This document shows, piece by piece, positions 1 through 4,660 of a stretch of 9,052 nucleotides of DNA (position 1 is the stretch's first letter; every line of letters begins with the position of its first letter). Position numbers and translations under genes: made by a program. A model generated the notes under the pieces. That model was not told the origin of the DNA. It saw nothing but the letters and a program-made list of their open reading frames with translations, and did no database searches. Source of the stretch: an uncultured Enterococcus sp. (lineage in GTDB: Bacteria > Bacillota > Bacilli > Lactobacillales > Enterococcaceae); contig CAMJVA010000053.1 of NCBI GenBank assembly GCA_946409145.1, positions 1 to 9,052 of the forward strand, written 5' to 3'.

Positions 1-158
1 AAAGATTCATATAAATAAATATCCACACTATCAGGCAAAGAACCAAAAATAGAACGGCATACTTTTCCAATGCGACAAGCTCCTGCAGTATGAGAAGAAC
101 TTGGGCCAATCATTACAGGACCAATAATATCAAAAACGCTTCTGAAACGTGGTAGCAA
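1..158 (-). CDS. sdaAB: L-serine dehydratase, iron-sulfur type, beta subunit (partial, 5' end only)
   Basis: This is the N-terminal part of a two-subunit, iron-sulfur L-serine ammonia-lyase, which deaminates serine to pyruvate and ammonia. Reading the minus strand gives FRSVFDIIGPVMIGPSSSHT followed by AGACRIGKV, the signature N-terminus of the family with its conserved SSSHT motif (residues 20-24 from the chosen start). About 52 residues are visible and the gene runs off the left edge, so the rest of the subunit is outside. I chose the TTG at 158 because an AAGAAGGTG Shine-Dalgarno site (173-165) lies 6 nt upstream. An in-frame ATG at 194 would add 12 residues but has no clear ribosome site. 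The gene is divergent from rplK. The family identity is confident; the start is less so. Confidence 0.85.
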   Translation of the reverse strand, partial: MLPRFRSVFDIIGPVMIGPSSSHTAGACRIGKVCRSIFGSLPDSVDIYLYES

Positions 159-208
159 CTGATGCACCTTCTTTAATAGAATTTTTTTCTTCATTTAATT
201 CAAGAATT

Positions 209-224
209 CAAAGATAGTGTAGCA
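209..224 (-). promoter_or_regulatory. Possible promoter for sdaAB (-10 only)
   Basis: On the minus strand an extended -10-like element, TGC followed by TACACT (224-216), would start transcription near 209, just ahead of sdaAB. I see no good -35 box at the right distance. The assignment rests on the TG extension and the position. Confidence 0.3.
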
Positions 225-283
225 TAATTTTTTTTAACCTGAAAGAAAGTAAAAAAATTTCTTGAAGAAAATAGGGGGGATTC

Positions 284-312
284 TTGCATTTTTGAAAAAT
301 TTTCGCTATACT
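284..312 (+). promoter_or_regulatory. Sigma-A promoter of rplK-rplA
   Basis: A TTGCAT -35 box (284-289) and a TATACT -10 box (307-312) are separated by exactly 17 bp, a near-consensus vegetative promoter. Transcription should begin near 319, giving a leader of about 100 nt before rplK. The upstream DNA is A/T-rich with A-tracts (250-270), which could act as an UP element. Confidence 0.85.
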
Positions 313-318
313 ATCCAA

Positions 319-413
319 GTGTGTCTAACACACGTTTATTTATTTTGCCGAAATGGCAATCGTGGGAGGAGAAATCTAAATCTCCATTCAACCACATCAC
401 GGACTCAAGGAGG
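319..413 (+). promoter_or_regulatory. Structured mRNA leader of rplK with an L1-binding-like element
   Basis: Three inverted repeats can be drawn: GTGTGT/ACACAC (319-324 and 328-333), TTGCC/GGCAA (345-349 and 355-359), and GTGG/CCAC (362-365 and 392-395) enclosing GGAGA/TCTCC (368-372 and 381-385). The last one, with GTGGGAGG on the 5' side and ACCACATCACGG on the 3' side, resembles the L1-binding region of 23S rRNA and known L1 autoregulatory sites. L1 binding here would repress its own operon, as in other bacteria. The hairpins are seen in the sequence; L1 control is inferred from the family. A second copy of the core sits before rplA. Confidence 0.7.
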
Positions 414-421
414 TATGTCTC

Positions 422-847
422 GTGGCAAAAAAAGTTGAAAAAATCGTTAAATTGCAGATTCCTGCCGGAAAAGCAACTCCAGCACCCCCAGTAGGACCTG
501 CCCTAGGTCAAGCAGGCGTTAACATTATGGGCTTCACAAAAGAATTTAACGCTCGTACTGCTGATCAAGCTGGGATGATTATTCCCGTAGTTATTTCTGT
601 ATACGAAGATCGTTCATTCACTTTCGTAACAAAAACTCCACCAGCTGCTATTTTACTTAAAAAAGCTGCTAAAATTGAAAAAGGTTCTGGAGAACCTAAT
701 ACGAAAAAAGTAGCAACTGTTACTAAAGATCAAGTAAGAGAAATCGCAACTACAAAATTAGAAGACCTTAACGCCGCTGACGTTGAAGCAGCAATGCGCA
801 TGGTTGAAGGAACTGCTAGAAGCATGGGAATTACAGTCGCTGACTAA
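422..847 (+). CDS. rplK: 50S ribosomal protein L11
   Basis: L11 binds 23S rRNA at the GTPase-associated centre with L10 and takes part in factor binding and the stringent response. The 141-residue product has the expected length. The proline-rich N-terminal domain includes PAPPVGPALGQ (residues 20-30), and the C-terminal rRNA-binding domain contains TKTPPAAILLKKAAK (70-84) and the closing MRMVEGTARSMGI helix (125-137). The start is GTG at 422, with AAGGAGG (407-413) 8 nt upstream. An ATG at 415 is out of frame and only 1 nt from that site, so it is unlikely to be used. It is first in a two-gene operon with rplA, 92 nt downstream. Confidence 0.98.
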   Translation: MAKKVEKIVKLQIPAGKATPAPPVGPALGQAGVNIMGFTKEFNARTADQAGMIIPVVISVYEDRSFTFVTKTPPAAILLKKAAKIEKGSGEPNTKKVATVTKDQVREIATTKLEDLNAADVEAAMRMVEGTARSMGITVAD

Positions 848-849
848 TG

Positions 850-931
850 ACATCCCACAGGTACGCTTCTCAGTTTCAGGTGTGACAACACACACAGTGG
901 GAGGGTAACCGTTAAAACCACATCAAGGAGG
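850..931 (+). promoter_or_regulatory. rplK-rplA intergenic RNA element, second L1-binding-like site
   Basis: The gap repeats the architecture of the rplK leader in shorter form: a GTGTG/CACAC hairpin (880-884 and 889-893), then GTGGGAGG (897-904) and ACCACATCA (917-925), which pair as GTGG/CCAC around a GGTAACC core. The 3' strand merges directly into the AAGGAGG ribosome site of rplA (925-931), so a protein bound here would plausibly block rplA translation. A competing pairing is possible between TCCCAC (853-858) and GTGGGA (897-902), which would open the element. The regulatory role is inferred. Confidence 0.6.
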
Positions 932-939
932 ATTTATTA

Positions 940-1629
940 ATGGCTAAAAAAAGTAAAAAATTACAAGACGCATTAAAAAAAGTTGATGCAACAAAAGTTT
1001 ATCCTGTTGCGGAAGCTGTGGCCTTGGCCAAAGAAACAAACATCGCTAAATTTGACGCAACTGTTGAAGTTGCTTATCGTTTAAGCGTTGATCCTAAAAA
1101 AGCTGACCAACAAATTCGTGGAGCAGTTGTTTTACCTAACGGAACTGGTAAAACACAAACTGTTTTAGTATTTGCTAAAGGTGCTAAAGCTAAAGAAGCT
1201 TTAGACGCTGGTGCTGACTTTGTTGGAGATTCCGACATGGTTGCTAAAATCCAAGACGGTTGGTTTGGATTTGACGTTATTATTGCAACACCTGACATGA
1301 TGGCTGAAGTAGGTCGTCTAGGACGTGTCTTAGGACCTAAAGGCTTAATGCCAAACCCTAAAACAGGTACTGTAACAATGGACGTTACAAAAGCTGTTAA
1401 TGAAGTAAAAGCTGGTAAAGTAACTTACCGTGTTGACAAAGCTGGAAACATCCACGTGCCAATTGGTAAAGTTTCTTTTGAAGATGACAAATTAGTTGAA
1501 AACTTCAAAACTATCCACGATACTTTATTAAAAGTTAAACCTGCAACTGCTAAAGGACAATACATGAAAAATATTTCAGTGACAACAACATTTGGCCCTG
1601 GAATCCATGTTGACCAAGCAAGCTTTTAA
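940..1629 (+). CDS. rplA: 50S ribosomal protein L1
   Basis: L1 forms the mobile L1 stalk that helps release E-site tRNA, and in many bacteria it represses its own operon by binding mRNA. The product is 229 residues, normal for the family. It has the conserved FDATVEVAYRL strand (38-48) of the RNA-binding domain, the LGPKGLMPNPKTGTV signature (131-145) in the second domain, and the C-terminal TTTFGPGIHVD segment (215-225). The start is ATG at 940 with AAGGAGG 8 nt upstream. It follows rplK in the same transcript and is the last gene before an inverted repeat at 1642. Confidence 0.98.
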   Translation: MAKKSKKLQDALKKVDATKVYPVAEAVALAKETNIAKFDATVEVAYRLSVDPKKADQQIRGAVVLPNGTGKTQTVLVFAKGAKAKEALDAGADFVGDSDMVAKIQDGWFGFDVIIATPDMMAEVGRLGRVLGPKGLMPNPKTGTVTMDVTKAVNEVKAGKVTYRVDKAGNIHVPIGKVSFEDDKLVENFKTIHDTLLKVKPATAKGQYMKNISVTTTFGPGIHVDQASF

Positions 1630-1641
1630 TTATTAAAAAGA

Positions 1642-1692
1642 CTTGACCTAGTTTATTTCCTATGTTAAAGTGAACTAGGTCAAGATTTCTTG
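1642..1692 (+). terminator. Long inverted repeat after rplA, possible terminator of rplK-rplA
   Basis: CTTGACCTAGTT (1642-1653) and AACTAGGTCAAG (1673-1684) form a perfect 12-bp stem with a 19-nt loop, followed by a mediocre U-run (ATTTCTTG). It would end the rplK-rplA message, but the long loop and weak tail suggest partial readthrough. It overlaps the promoter for rplJ. Confidence 0.5.
1643..1671 (+). promoter_or_regulatory. Sigma-A promoter of rplJ-rplL, extended -10
   Basis: A TTGACC -35 box (1643-1648) lies 17 bp upstream of TAAAGT (1666-1671), which is preceded by TGT, making an extended -10 (TGnTAAAGT). Transcription should begin near 1678, giving a leader of about 155 nt. The -35 box is part of the left arm of the 12-bp inverted repeat. 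Confidence 0.7.
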
Positions 1693-1696
1693 ATTA

Positions 1697-1794
1697 TACC
1701 TAAGACAGTAGGTGGCTTAGCCTTAATTTCCTACCGAGGACAACTTGAATGAATCAGGTCCCTCTATGTCTAGGTGACATGGAGTTTTTTTATT
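1697..1794 (+). promoter_or_regulatory. Ribosomal protein L10 leader with attenuator
   Basis: The segment matches the Firmicute L10 leader as I remember it: AAGACAGTAGGTGGC, a GTAGG/CCTAC stem (1708-1712 and 1730-1734), GAGGACAACTTGAAT and a terminal hairpin. In this family the L10-(L7/L12) complex binds the leader and controls expression. Here the 3' part is an intrinsic terminator, which suggests control by premature termination. The pairing partners that would make an antiterminator were not modelled. Confidence 0.85.
1762..1794 (+). terminator. Intrinsic terminator (attenuator) inside the L10 leader
   Basis: CTCTATGTC (1762-1770) pairs with GACATGGAG (1776-1784) across a 5-nt loop, with one G-U pair, and is followed by seven T residues (1785-1791). 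It lies about 40 nt before rplJ, so it must be bypassed for expression, which is the hallmark of an attenuator. Confidence 0.85.
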
Positions 1795-1833
1795 GAAAAA
1801 ATTCCATATAATACCTAGGAGGTGAAATAAAAA

Positions 1834-2337
1834 ATGAGTGAAGCAGCAATTGCAAAAAAAGCATCTTTAGTTGATGAAGTTGTAGAAAAATTCCAAAATG
1901 CCGCATCTGTTGTAATCATGGATTACCGTGGTTTAACTGTAGCAGAAGTGACTGAATTAAGAAAACAACTTCGTGAAGCTGGGGTTGAAATGAAAGTTAT
2001 CAAAAACGCTATTTTAACTCGGGCAGCTGAAAAAGCAGGTTTACCTGGTTTAGATGAAGTCTTTACTGGACCTACCGCTATTGCTTTTTCTAATGAAGAT
2101 GTTGTAGCACCAGCTAAAATCATTGATGAATTTGCTGGAAAAGCAAAAGCTTTAGAAATCAAAGGTGGCGTTATTGAAAATAAAGTCGCTTCTGTTGAAG
2201 AAATTCAAGCTTTGGCAAAATTACCAAACAGAGAAGGACTTCTATCTATGCTTTTATCTGTTCTTCAAGCTCCAGTCAGAAACGTGGCATACGCTGTCAA
2301 GGCTGTTGCAGAAGACAAAGAAGGAAATGCAGCTTAA
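1834..2337 (+). CDS. rplJ: 50S ribosomal protein L10
   Basis: L10 anchors the L7/L12 dimers to the ribosome next to L11 and forms the base of the stalk that recruits translation factors. The 167-residue product has the N-terminal rRNA-binding domain with VVIMDYRGLTV (26-36) and the VIKNAI segment (55-60). The C-terminal part (about 130-165) is predicted to carry the helix that binds L7/L12 dimers. The start is ATG at 1834, with AGGAGGTG (1817-1824) 9 nt upstream. It shares a transcript with rplL, 43 nt downstream. Regulation is through the L10 leader upstream. Confidence 0.98.
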   Translation: MSEAAIAKKASLVDEVVEKFQNAASVVIMDYRGLTVAEVTELRKQLREAGVEMKVIKNAILTRAAEKAGLPGLDEVFTGPTAIAFSNEDVVAPAKIIDEFAGKAKALEIKGGVIENKVASVEEIQALAKLPNREGLLSMLLSVLQAPVRNVAYAVKAVAEDKEGNAA

Positions 2338-2380
2338 TAGCTGCCTAAAAAACTAAAAAATTTCTTGGAGGAAAACCAAA

Positions 2381-2743
2381 ATGGCATTAAATATTGAAAA
2401 CATTGTTGCTGATTTAAAAGAAGCAACAATTCTTGAACTTAACGACTTAGTTAAAGCTATCGAAGAAGAATTTGGCGTATCCGCAGCTGCTCCTGTTGCT
2501 GCTGCTGGTCCTGCTGCTGCTGCTGAAGAACAAACAGAATTCACTGTTGAATTAACAGCTGCTGGAGACCAAAAAGTTAAAGTTATCAAAGTTGTTCGTG
2601 AAATCACTGGCTTAGGTCTTAAAGAAGCTAAAGGTCTTGTTGACGGCGCTCCTGCTCCTGTTAAAGAAGGCGTTTCTAAAGAAGAAGCTGAAGAAATCAA
2701 AGCTAAACTTGAAGAAGTTGGCGGATCCGTTACTGTTAAATAA
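2381..2743 (+). CDS. rplL: 50S ribosomal protein L7/L12
   Basis: This is the multi-copy acidic stalk protein that recruits and activates EF-Tu, EF-G and other GTPases. The 120-residue product shows three parts: an N-terminal dimerisation and L10-binding domain (1-32), a flexible Ala/Pro hinge SAAAPVAAAGPAAAAEEQ (34-51), and a C-terminal factor-binding domain (53-120) containing KVIKVVREITGLGLKEAK and ending in GGSVTVK. GGAGG (2367-2371) lies 9 nt before the ATG. Several copies of this protein bind each L10, so it must be made in excess; the strong ribosome site and clean terminator right after the gene fit that. Confidence 0.98.
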   Translation: MALNIENIVADLKEATILELNDLVKAIEEEFGVSAAAPVAAAGPAAAAEEQTEFTVELTAAGDQKVKVIKVVREITGLGLKEAKGLVDGAPAPVKEGVSKEEAEEIKAKLEEVGGSVTVK

Positions 2744-2756
2744 TTTTAACATTCTT

Positions 2757-2793
2757 GACTCAAACTCTTTTCTAGAGTTTGGGTCTTTTTTTT
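2757..2793 (+). terminator. Intrinsic terminator of rplJ-rplL
   Basis: GACTCAAACTCT (2757-2768) and AGAGTTTGGGTC (2774-2785) form a 12-bp stem with one G-U pair and a 5-nt loop, followed by eight T residues. It should terminate the stalk operon efficiently. Confidence 0.93.
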
Positions 2794-2846
2794 ACTTCTT
2801 TGAAATATTTGCAACAAATGTTATTAAAACTTCAAGGTTTTTGTTC

Positions 2847-2875
2847 TTGCAATTTCCAGAAATTATCGCTAACCT
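2847..2875 (+). promoter_or_regulatory. Weak candidate promoter for the flavin-binding protein gene
   Basis: TTGCAA (2847-2852) lies 17 bp upstream of TAACCT (2870-2875), a poor -10 match. The terminator just upstream means the next gene needs its own promoter, and this is the best candidate I see. The message would start near 2882. Confidence 0.3.
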
Positions 2876-2930
2876 TTAATTTATAAAAGAAAGAATTTAA
2901 AAAAATTCTTAGATAAAAGGATGGAAAATT

Positions 2931-3329
2931 ATGGGCATTCAAGAGCAAATCCAACATATTTTAAACACTAGCCCAACATTTTTAATTTCCACAGTGGATA
3001 CAAGGGGATTTCCCACCACCATTGTTGTTTCACCGCCCTTATATGACAAAGGAATGCATGAAATGACATTTTATTTAAATGCCGCAGGGGAAACGGCAGA
3101 TAATATTTTACGCAATCCCCAAGGGGCAGTGTGCTGTTTTATTGAAAATGAACATCAGAGTCTTGTTTTAAAAGGACATTTTCAATTAAGAGGATTAAAA
3201 GAAGAAGATAAAAAATATTTAAATGAGTATCAAATTTCTTTAAAACATCAAGAAGCCGTATTAGCTATTTTTGAAACGATGATTTGTAAACTCCACGCAG
3301 AAAGAGTGACTAGAAGTTTTATTTTTTAA
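2931..3329 (+). CDS. Pyridoxamine 5'-phosphate oxidase-like, FMN-binding split-barrel protein
   Basis: The 132-residue protein resembles the small flavin-binding split-barrel family. It opens with a helix (1-13), then TFLISTVDTRGFPTTIVVSPPLYD (16-39), a strand pattern of small-molecule flavoproteins, followed by EMTFYLNAAGETADNILRNPQGAVCCFI (44-71) and SLVLKGHFQL (77-86). The pattern of strand, TADNIL helix, NP and VLKG strand is typical of these proteins. The cellular substrate is unknown: relatives include general-stress proteins, heme-degrading enzymes and flavin reductases. AAGGATGG lies about 8 nt before the ATG. It stands alone between two ribosomal operons, with no partner gene. It is less GC-biased at third codon positions than its ribosomal neighbours, which suggests lower expression. 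The fold call is moderately sure; the function is open. Confidence 0.7.
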   Translation: MGIQEQIQHILNTSPTFLISTVDTRGFPTTIVVSPPLYDKGMHEMTFYLNAAGETADNILRNPQGAVCCFIENEHQSLVLKGHFQLRGLKEEDKKYLNEYQISLKHQEAVLAIFETMICKLHAERVTRSFIF

Positions 3330-3387
3330 AGAAAAATAATTTTCTAGGATCTTTTTCATAAAAAAACACGATTTAAACATAATCTTC

Positions 3388-3417
3388 TTGACTGAAGGAG
3401 TATGTTTTTGGTATCAT
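3388..3417 (+). promoter_or_regulatory. Sigma-A promoter of rplU-prp-rpmA
   Basis: TTGACT (3388-3393) and TATCAT (3412-3417) are separated by 18 bp. Transcription should begin near 3424, right at the L21 leader, which supports the assignment. Confidence 0.8.
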
Positions 3418-3422
3418 ATGAA

Positions 3423-3511
3423 TGTTGTAAATGTGTGCTTGCACCCAGCTACAACCGCTCGAAACAAGTATTAAGTCCAATTGGCGCTTGGTCTAGGCGA
3501 GTCTAAGTAAA
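3423..3511 (+). promoter_or_regulatory. Ribosomal protein L21 leader
   Basis: The 5' untranslated region before rplU matches the Firmicute L21 leader as I remember it. A GTTGTA/TACAAC stem (3424-3429 and 3450-3455) encloses a small TGTGCTTGCACC hairpin, followed by GCTCGAAACAAG and the TTGGCGCTTGGTCTAGGCGAG region. It is presumed to give feedback control, by L21 or another ribosomal protein. I see no intrinsic terminator inside it, so control would act on translation or RNA stability. Both the mechanism and the ligand are inference. Confidence 0.8.
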
Positions 3512-3530
3512 AAATAAGGAGGTGCGTAAA

Positions 3531-3839
3531 ATGTACGCGATTATTAAAACTGGTGGAAAACAATTGAAAGTTGCTGTAGGCGAAGCTATCTACGTTGAAA
3601 AATTAGACGTTGAAGCAGGACAAGATGTTACTTTTGATGAAGTTATTTTAGTATCTGGTGATGAAACTAAAGTTGGTGCCCCATTTGTTGAAGGCGCAAC
3701 TGTTGTTGGTACTGTTGAAAAACACGGTAAACAAAAGAAAGTGGTTACTTACCAATACAAACCTAAAAAACATTCCCATCGTAAACAAGGTCATCGTCAA
3801 CCTTATACAAAAGTGATGATCAACGCTATTAATGCATAA
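3531..3839 (+). CDS. rplU: 50S ribosomal protein L21
   Basis: L21 is an early-assembly protein of the large subunit that contacts L20 and 23S rRNA. The product is 102 residues, the usual length, opening with MYAIIKTGGKQLKVAVGE and ending in the basic RNA-binding tail (about 77-100) that contains KPKKHSHRKQGHRQPYTKV. I chose the ATG at 3531 because the full AAGGAGGTG site (3516-3524) lies 6 nt upstream. The GTG at 3522 is part of that site and would add only MRK. It is first in the three-gene L21-Prp-L27 operon. Confidence 0.98.
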   Translation: MYAIIKTGGKQLKVAVGEAIYVEKLDVEAGQDVTFDEVILVSGDETKVGAPFVEGATVVGTVEKHGKQKKVVTYQYKPKKHSHRKQGHRQPYTKVMINAINA

Positions 3840-3861
3840 TTTTAGAAAGTAGGAACACCAC

Positions 3862-4203
3862 ATGATTAAAGGAACTTTTAAACGTGACTCTCAAGGACAT
3901 CTAGTAAGTTTTGCTCTTTGTGGCCATGCAGAAAGTGGACCTTATGGACAAGACATTGTTTGTGCAGCTGTTTCAGCTTTAGCCATTTCCACTGTAAATG
4001 GAATTGAAGCTTTAGCAGGTTTTGCTCCAGAAGTGGTGACTGACGAAAAAAATGGCGGTTATCTGGCAATGTCCCTTTTGGAAAACATTAACGGAGAGCA
4101 GCTTAATATTTCGCAAATTCTACTGGAAAATTTAGTCTTAGGGCTACAATCTGTAGCTGAAACTAATGGAAAATTTTTCTCAATTAAAACGATTAACGAG
4201 TAG
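3862..4203 (+). CDS. prp: Ribosomal-processing cysteine protease Prp
   Basis: Prp (YsxB family) cleaves the N-terminal extension of L27 in Firmicutes and related groups, a step known to be essential in Staphylococcus aureus. The 113-residue product places the catalytic pair exactly as in the S. aureus enzyme: His22 in CGHAESGPYG and Cys34 in DIVCAAVSALA. The rest fits the family, including the ALAISTVNGIEAL helix (40-52). It lies between rplU (22 nt upstream) and rpmA (14 nt downstream), so protease and substrate are co-transcribed. Its ribosome site (AGTAGGAA) is clearly weaker than those of both neighbours, consistent with an enzyme needed in smaller amounts than ribosomal proteins. Confidence 0.95.
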   Translation: MIKGTFKRDSQGHLVSFALCGHAESGPYGQDIVCAAVSALAISTVNGIEALAGFAPEVVTDEKNGGYLAMSLLENINGEQLNISQILLENLVLGLQSVAETNGKFFSIKTINE

Positions 4204-4217
4204 AGGAGGTACCTTTC

Positions 4218-4508
4218 ATGTTAAAAATGAATTTACAATTATTCGCCCACAAAAAAGGGGGCGGTTCTACAGCCAACGGTCGTGATTCCCAATCTAAACG
4301 TTTGGGTGCAAAACGTGCTGACGGTCAAGTTGTTTCTGGTGGATCTATTTTATATCGCCAAAGAGGAACAAAAATCTATCCAGGTGTGAACGTGGGTATT
4401 GGTGGAGACGACACTTTGTTTGCTAAAGTTGATGGCGTTGTACGTTTCGAACGTAAAGGCCGGGACAAAAAACAAGTTTCTGTTTACCCAGTAGCTCAAG
4501 AAGCTTAA
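4218..4508 (+). CDS. rpmA: 50S ribosomal protein L27 with cleavable N-terminal extension
   Basis: L27 reaches with its N-terminus into the peptidyl-transferase centre. The 96-residue precursor begins MLKMNLQLF followed by AHKKGGGSTANGRDS: nine residues must be removed so that the mature protein starts at Ala10. The xNLQxFA motif matches the Prp cleavage site known from S. aureus, and prp lies directly upstream. The remainder (SKRLGAKRADGQVVSGGSIL and RQRGTKIYPGVNVG) is standard L27. An AGAGGAGGT ribosome site overlaps the prp stop codon region, so translation may be coupled. It is the last gene before a strong terminator; obg, which follows it in Bacillus, is absent. Confidence 0.97.
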   Translation: MLKMNLQLFAHKKGGGSTANGRDSQSKRLGAKRADGQVVSGGSILYRQRGTKIYPGVNVGIGGDDTLFAKVDGVVRFERKGRDKKQVSVYPVAQEA

Positions 4509-4519
4509 TTTAAAAATGT

Positions 4520-4552
4520 GCTCTAACTCTTTTAAAGAGTTAGGGCTTTTTT
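4520..4552 (+). terminator. Intrinsic terminator of rplU-prp-rpmA
   Basis: GCTCTAACTCTT (4520-4531) and AAGAGTTAGGGC (4535-4546) form a 12-bp stem with one G-U pair and a 3-nt loop, followed by six T residues. Confidence 0.92.
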
Positions 4553-4607
4553 ATTTTACTTTTGATTAAATTTGAAAACTGTTTGTTAAAAATTGGCAAA
4601 TTTTGGC

Positions 4608-4648
4608 AAAAAAAAGAGCGGGACATTTATTTGTCTCACTCCTTTTTT
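4608..4648 (-). terminator. Terminator of the ClC gene, probably bidirectional
   Basis: GAGCGGGACA (4616-4625) pairs with TGTCTCACTC (4632-4641) with one mismatch and one G-U pair. It is flanked by an A-run at 4607-4615 and a T-run at 4643-4648. Read on the minus strand this gives a hairpin plus U-tract just after the ClC stop codon, and it can also back up the rpmA terminator. Confidence 0.8.
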
Positions 4649-4660
4649 AATTAGTGCTTA

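Noticed and set aside
198..210. AATTC/GAATT inverted repeat ahead of sdaAB as an operator
   Set aside because: Five-base arms in A/T-rich DNA are expected by chance; nothing else supports it.
415..438. Short out-of-frame ORF (ATG 415, 7 codons) overlapping the rplK start
   Set aside because: The ATG is 1 nt from the Shine-Dalgarno site, too close for initiation; the rplK GTG at 422 is well spaced.
2165..2356. 63-residue plus-strand reading frame inside and after rplJ
   Set aside because: It is a shadow of rplJ in another frame, Lys/Leu-rich from A-rich codons, with no ribosome site.
2353..2700. Ser/Ala/Thr-rich minus-strand frame opposite rplL
   Set aside because: It is the complement of the Ala-rich hinge and GCT/GAA codons of rplL; no ribosome site or promoter.
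2637..2879. 80-residue plus-strand frame across the rplL end and its terminator
   Set aside because: It reads through the terminator hairpin and T-run; the hydrophobic Phe-rich tail is an artefact of T-rich DNA.
3522..3530. GTG start giving rplU three extra residues (MRK)
   Set aside because: The GTG is itself part of the Shine-Dalgarno site AAGGAGGTG; ATG 3531 is the correct distance away and gives the standard L21 N-terminus.
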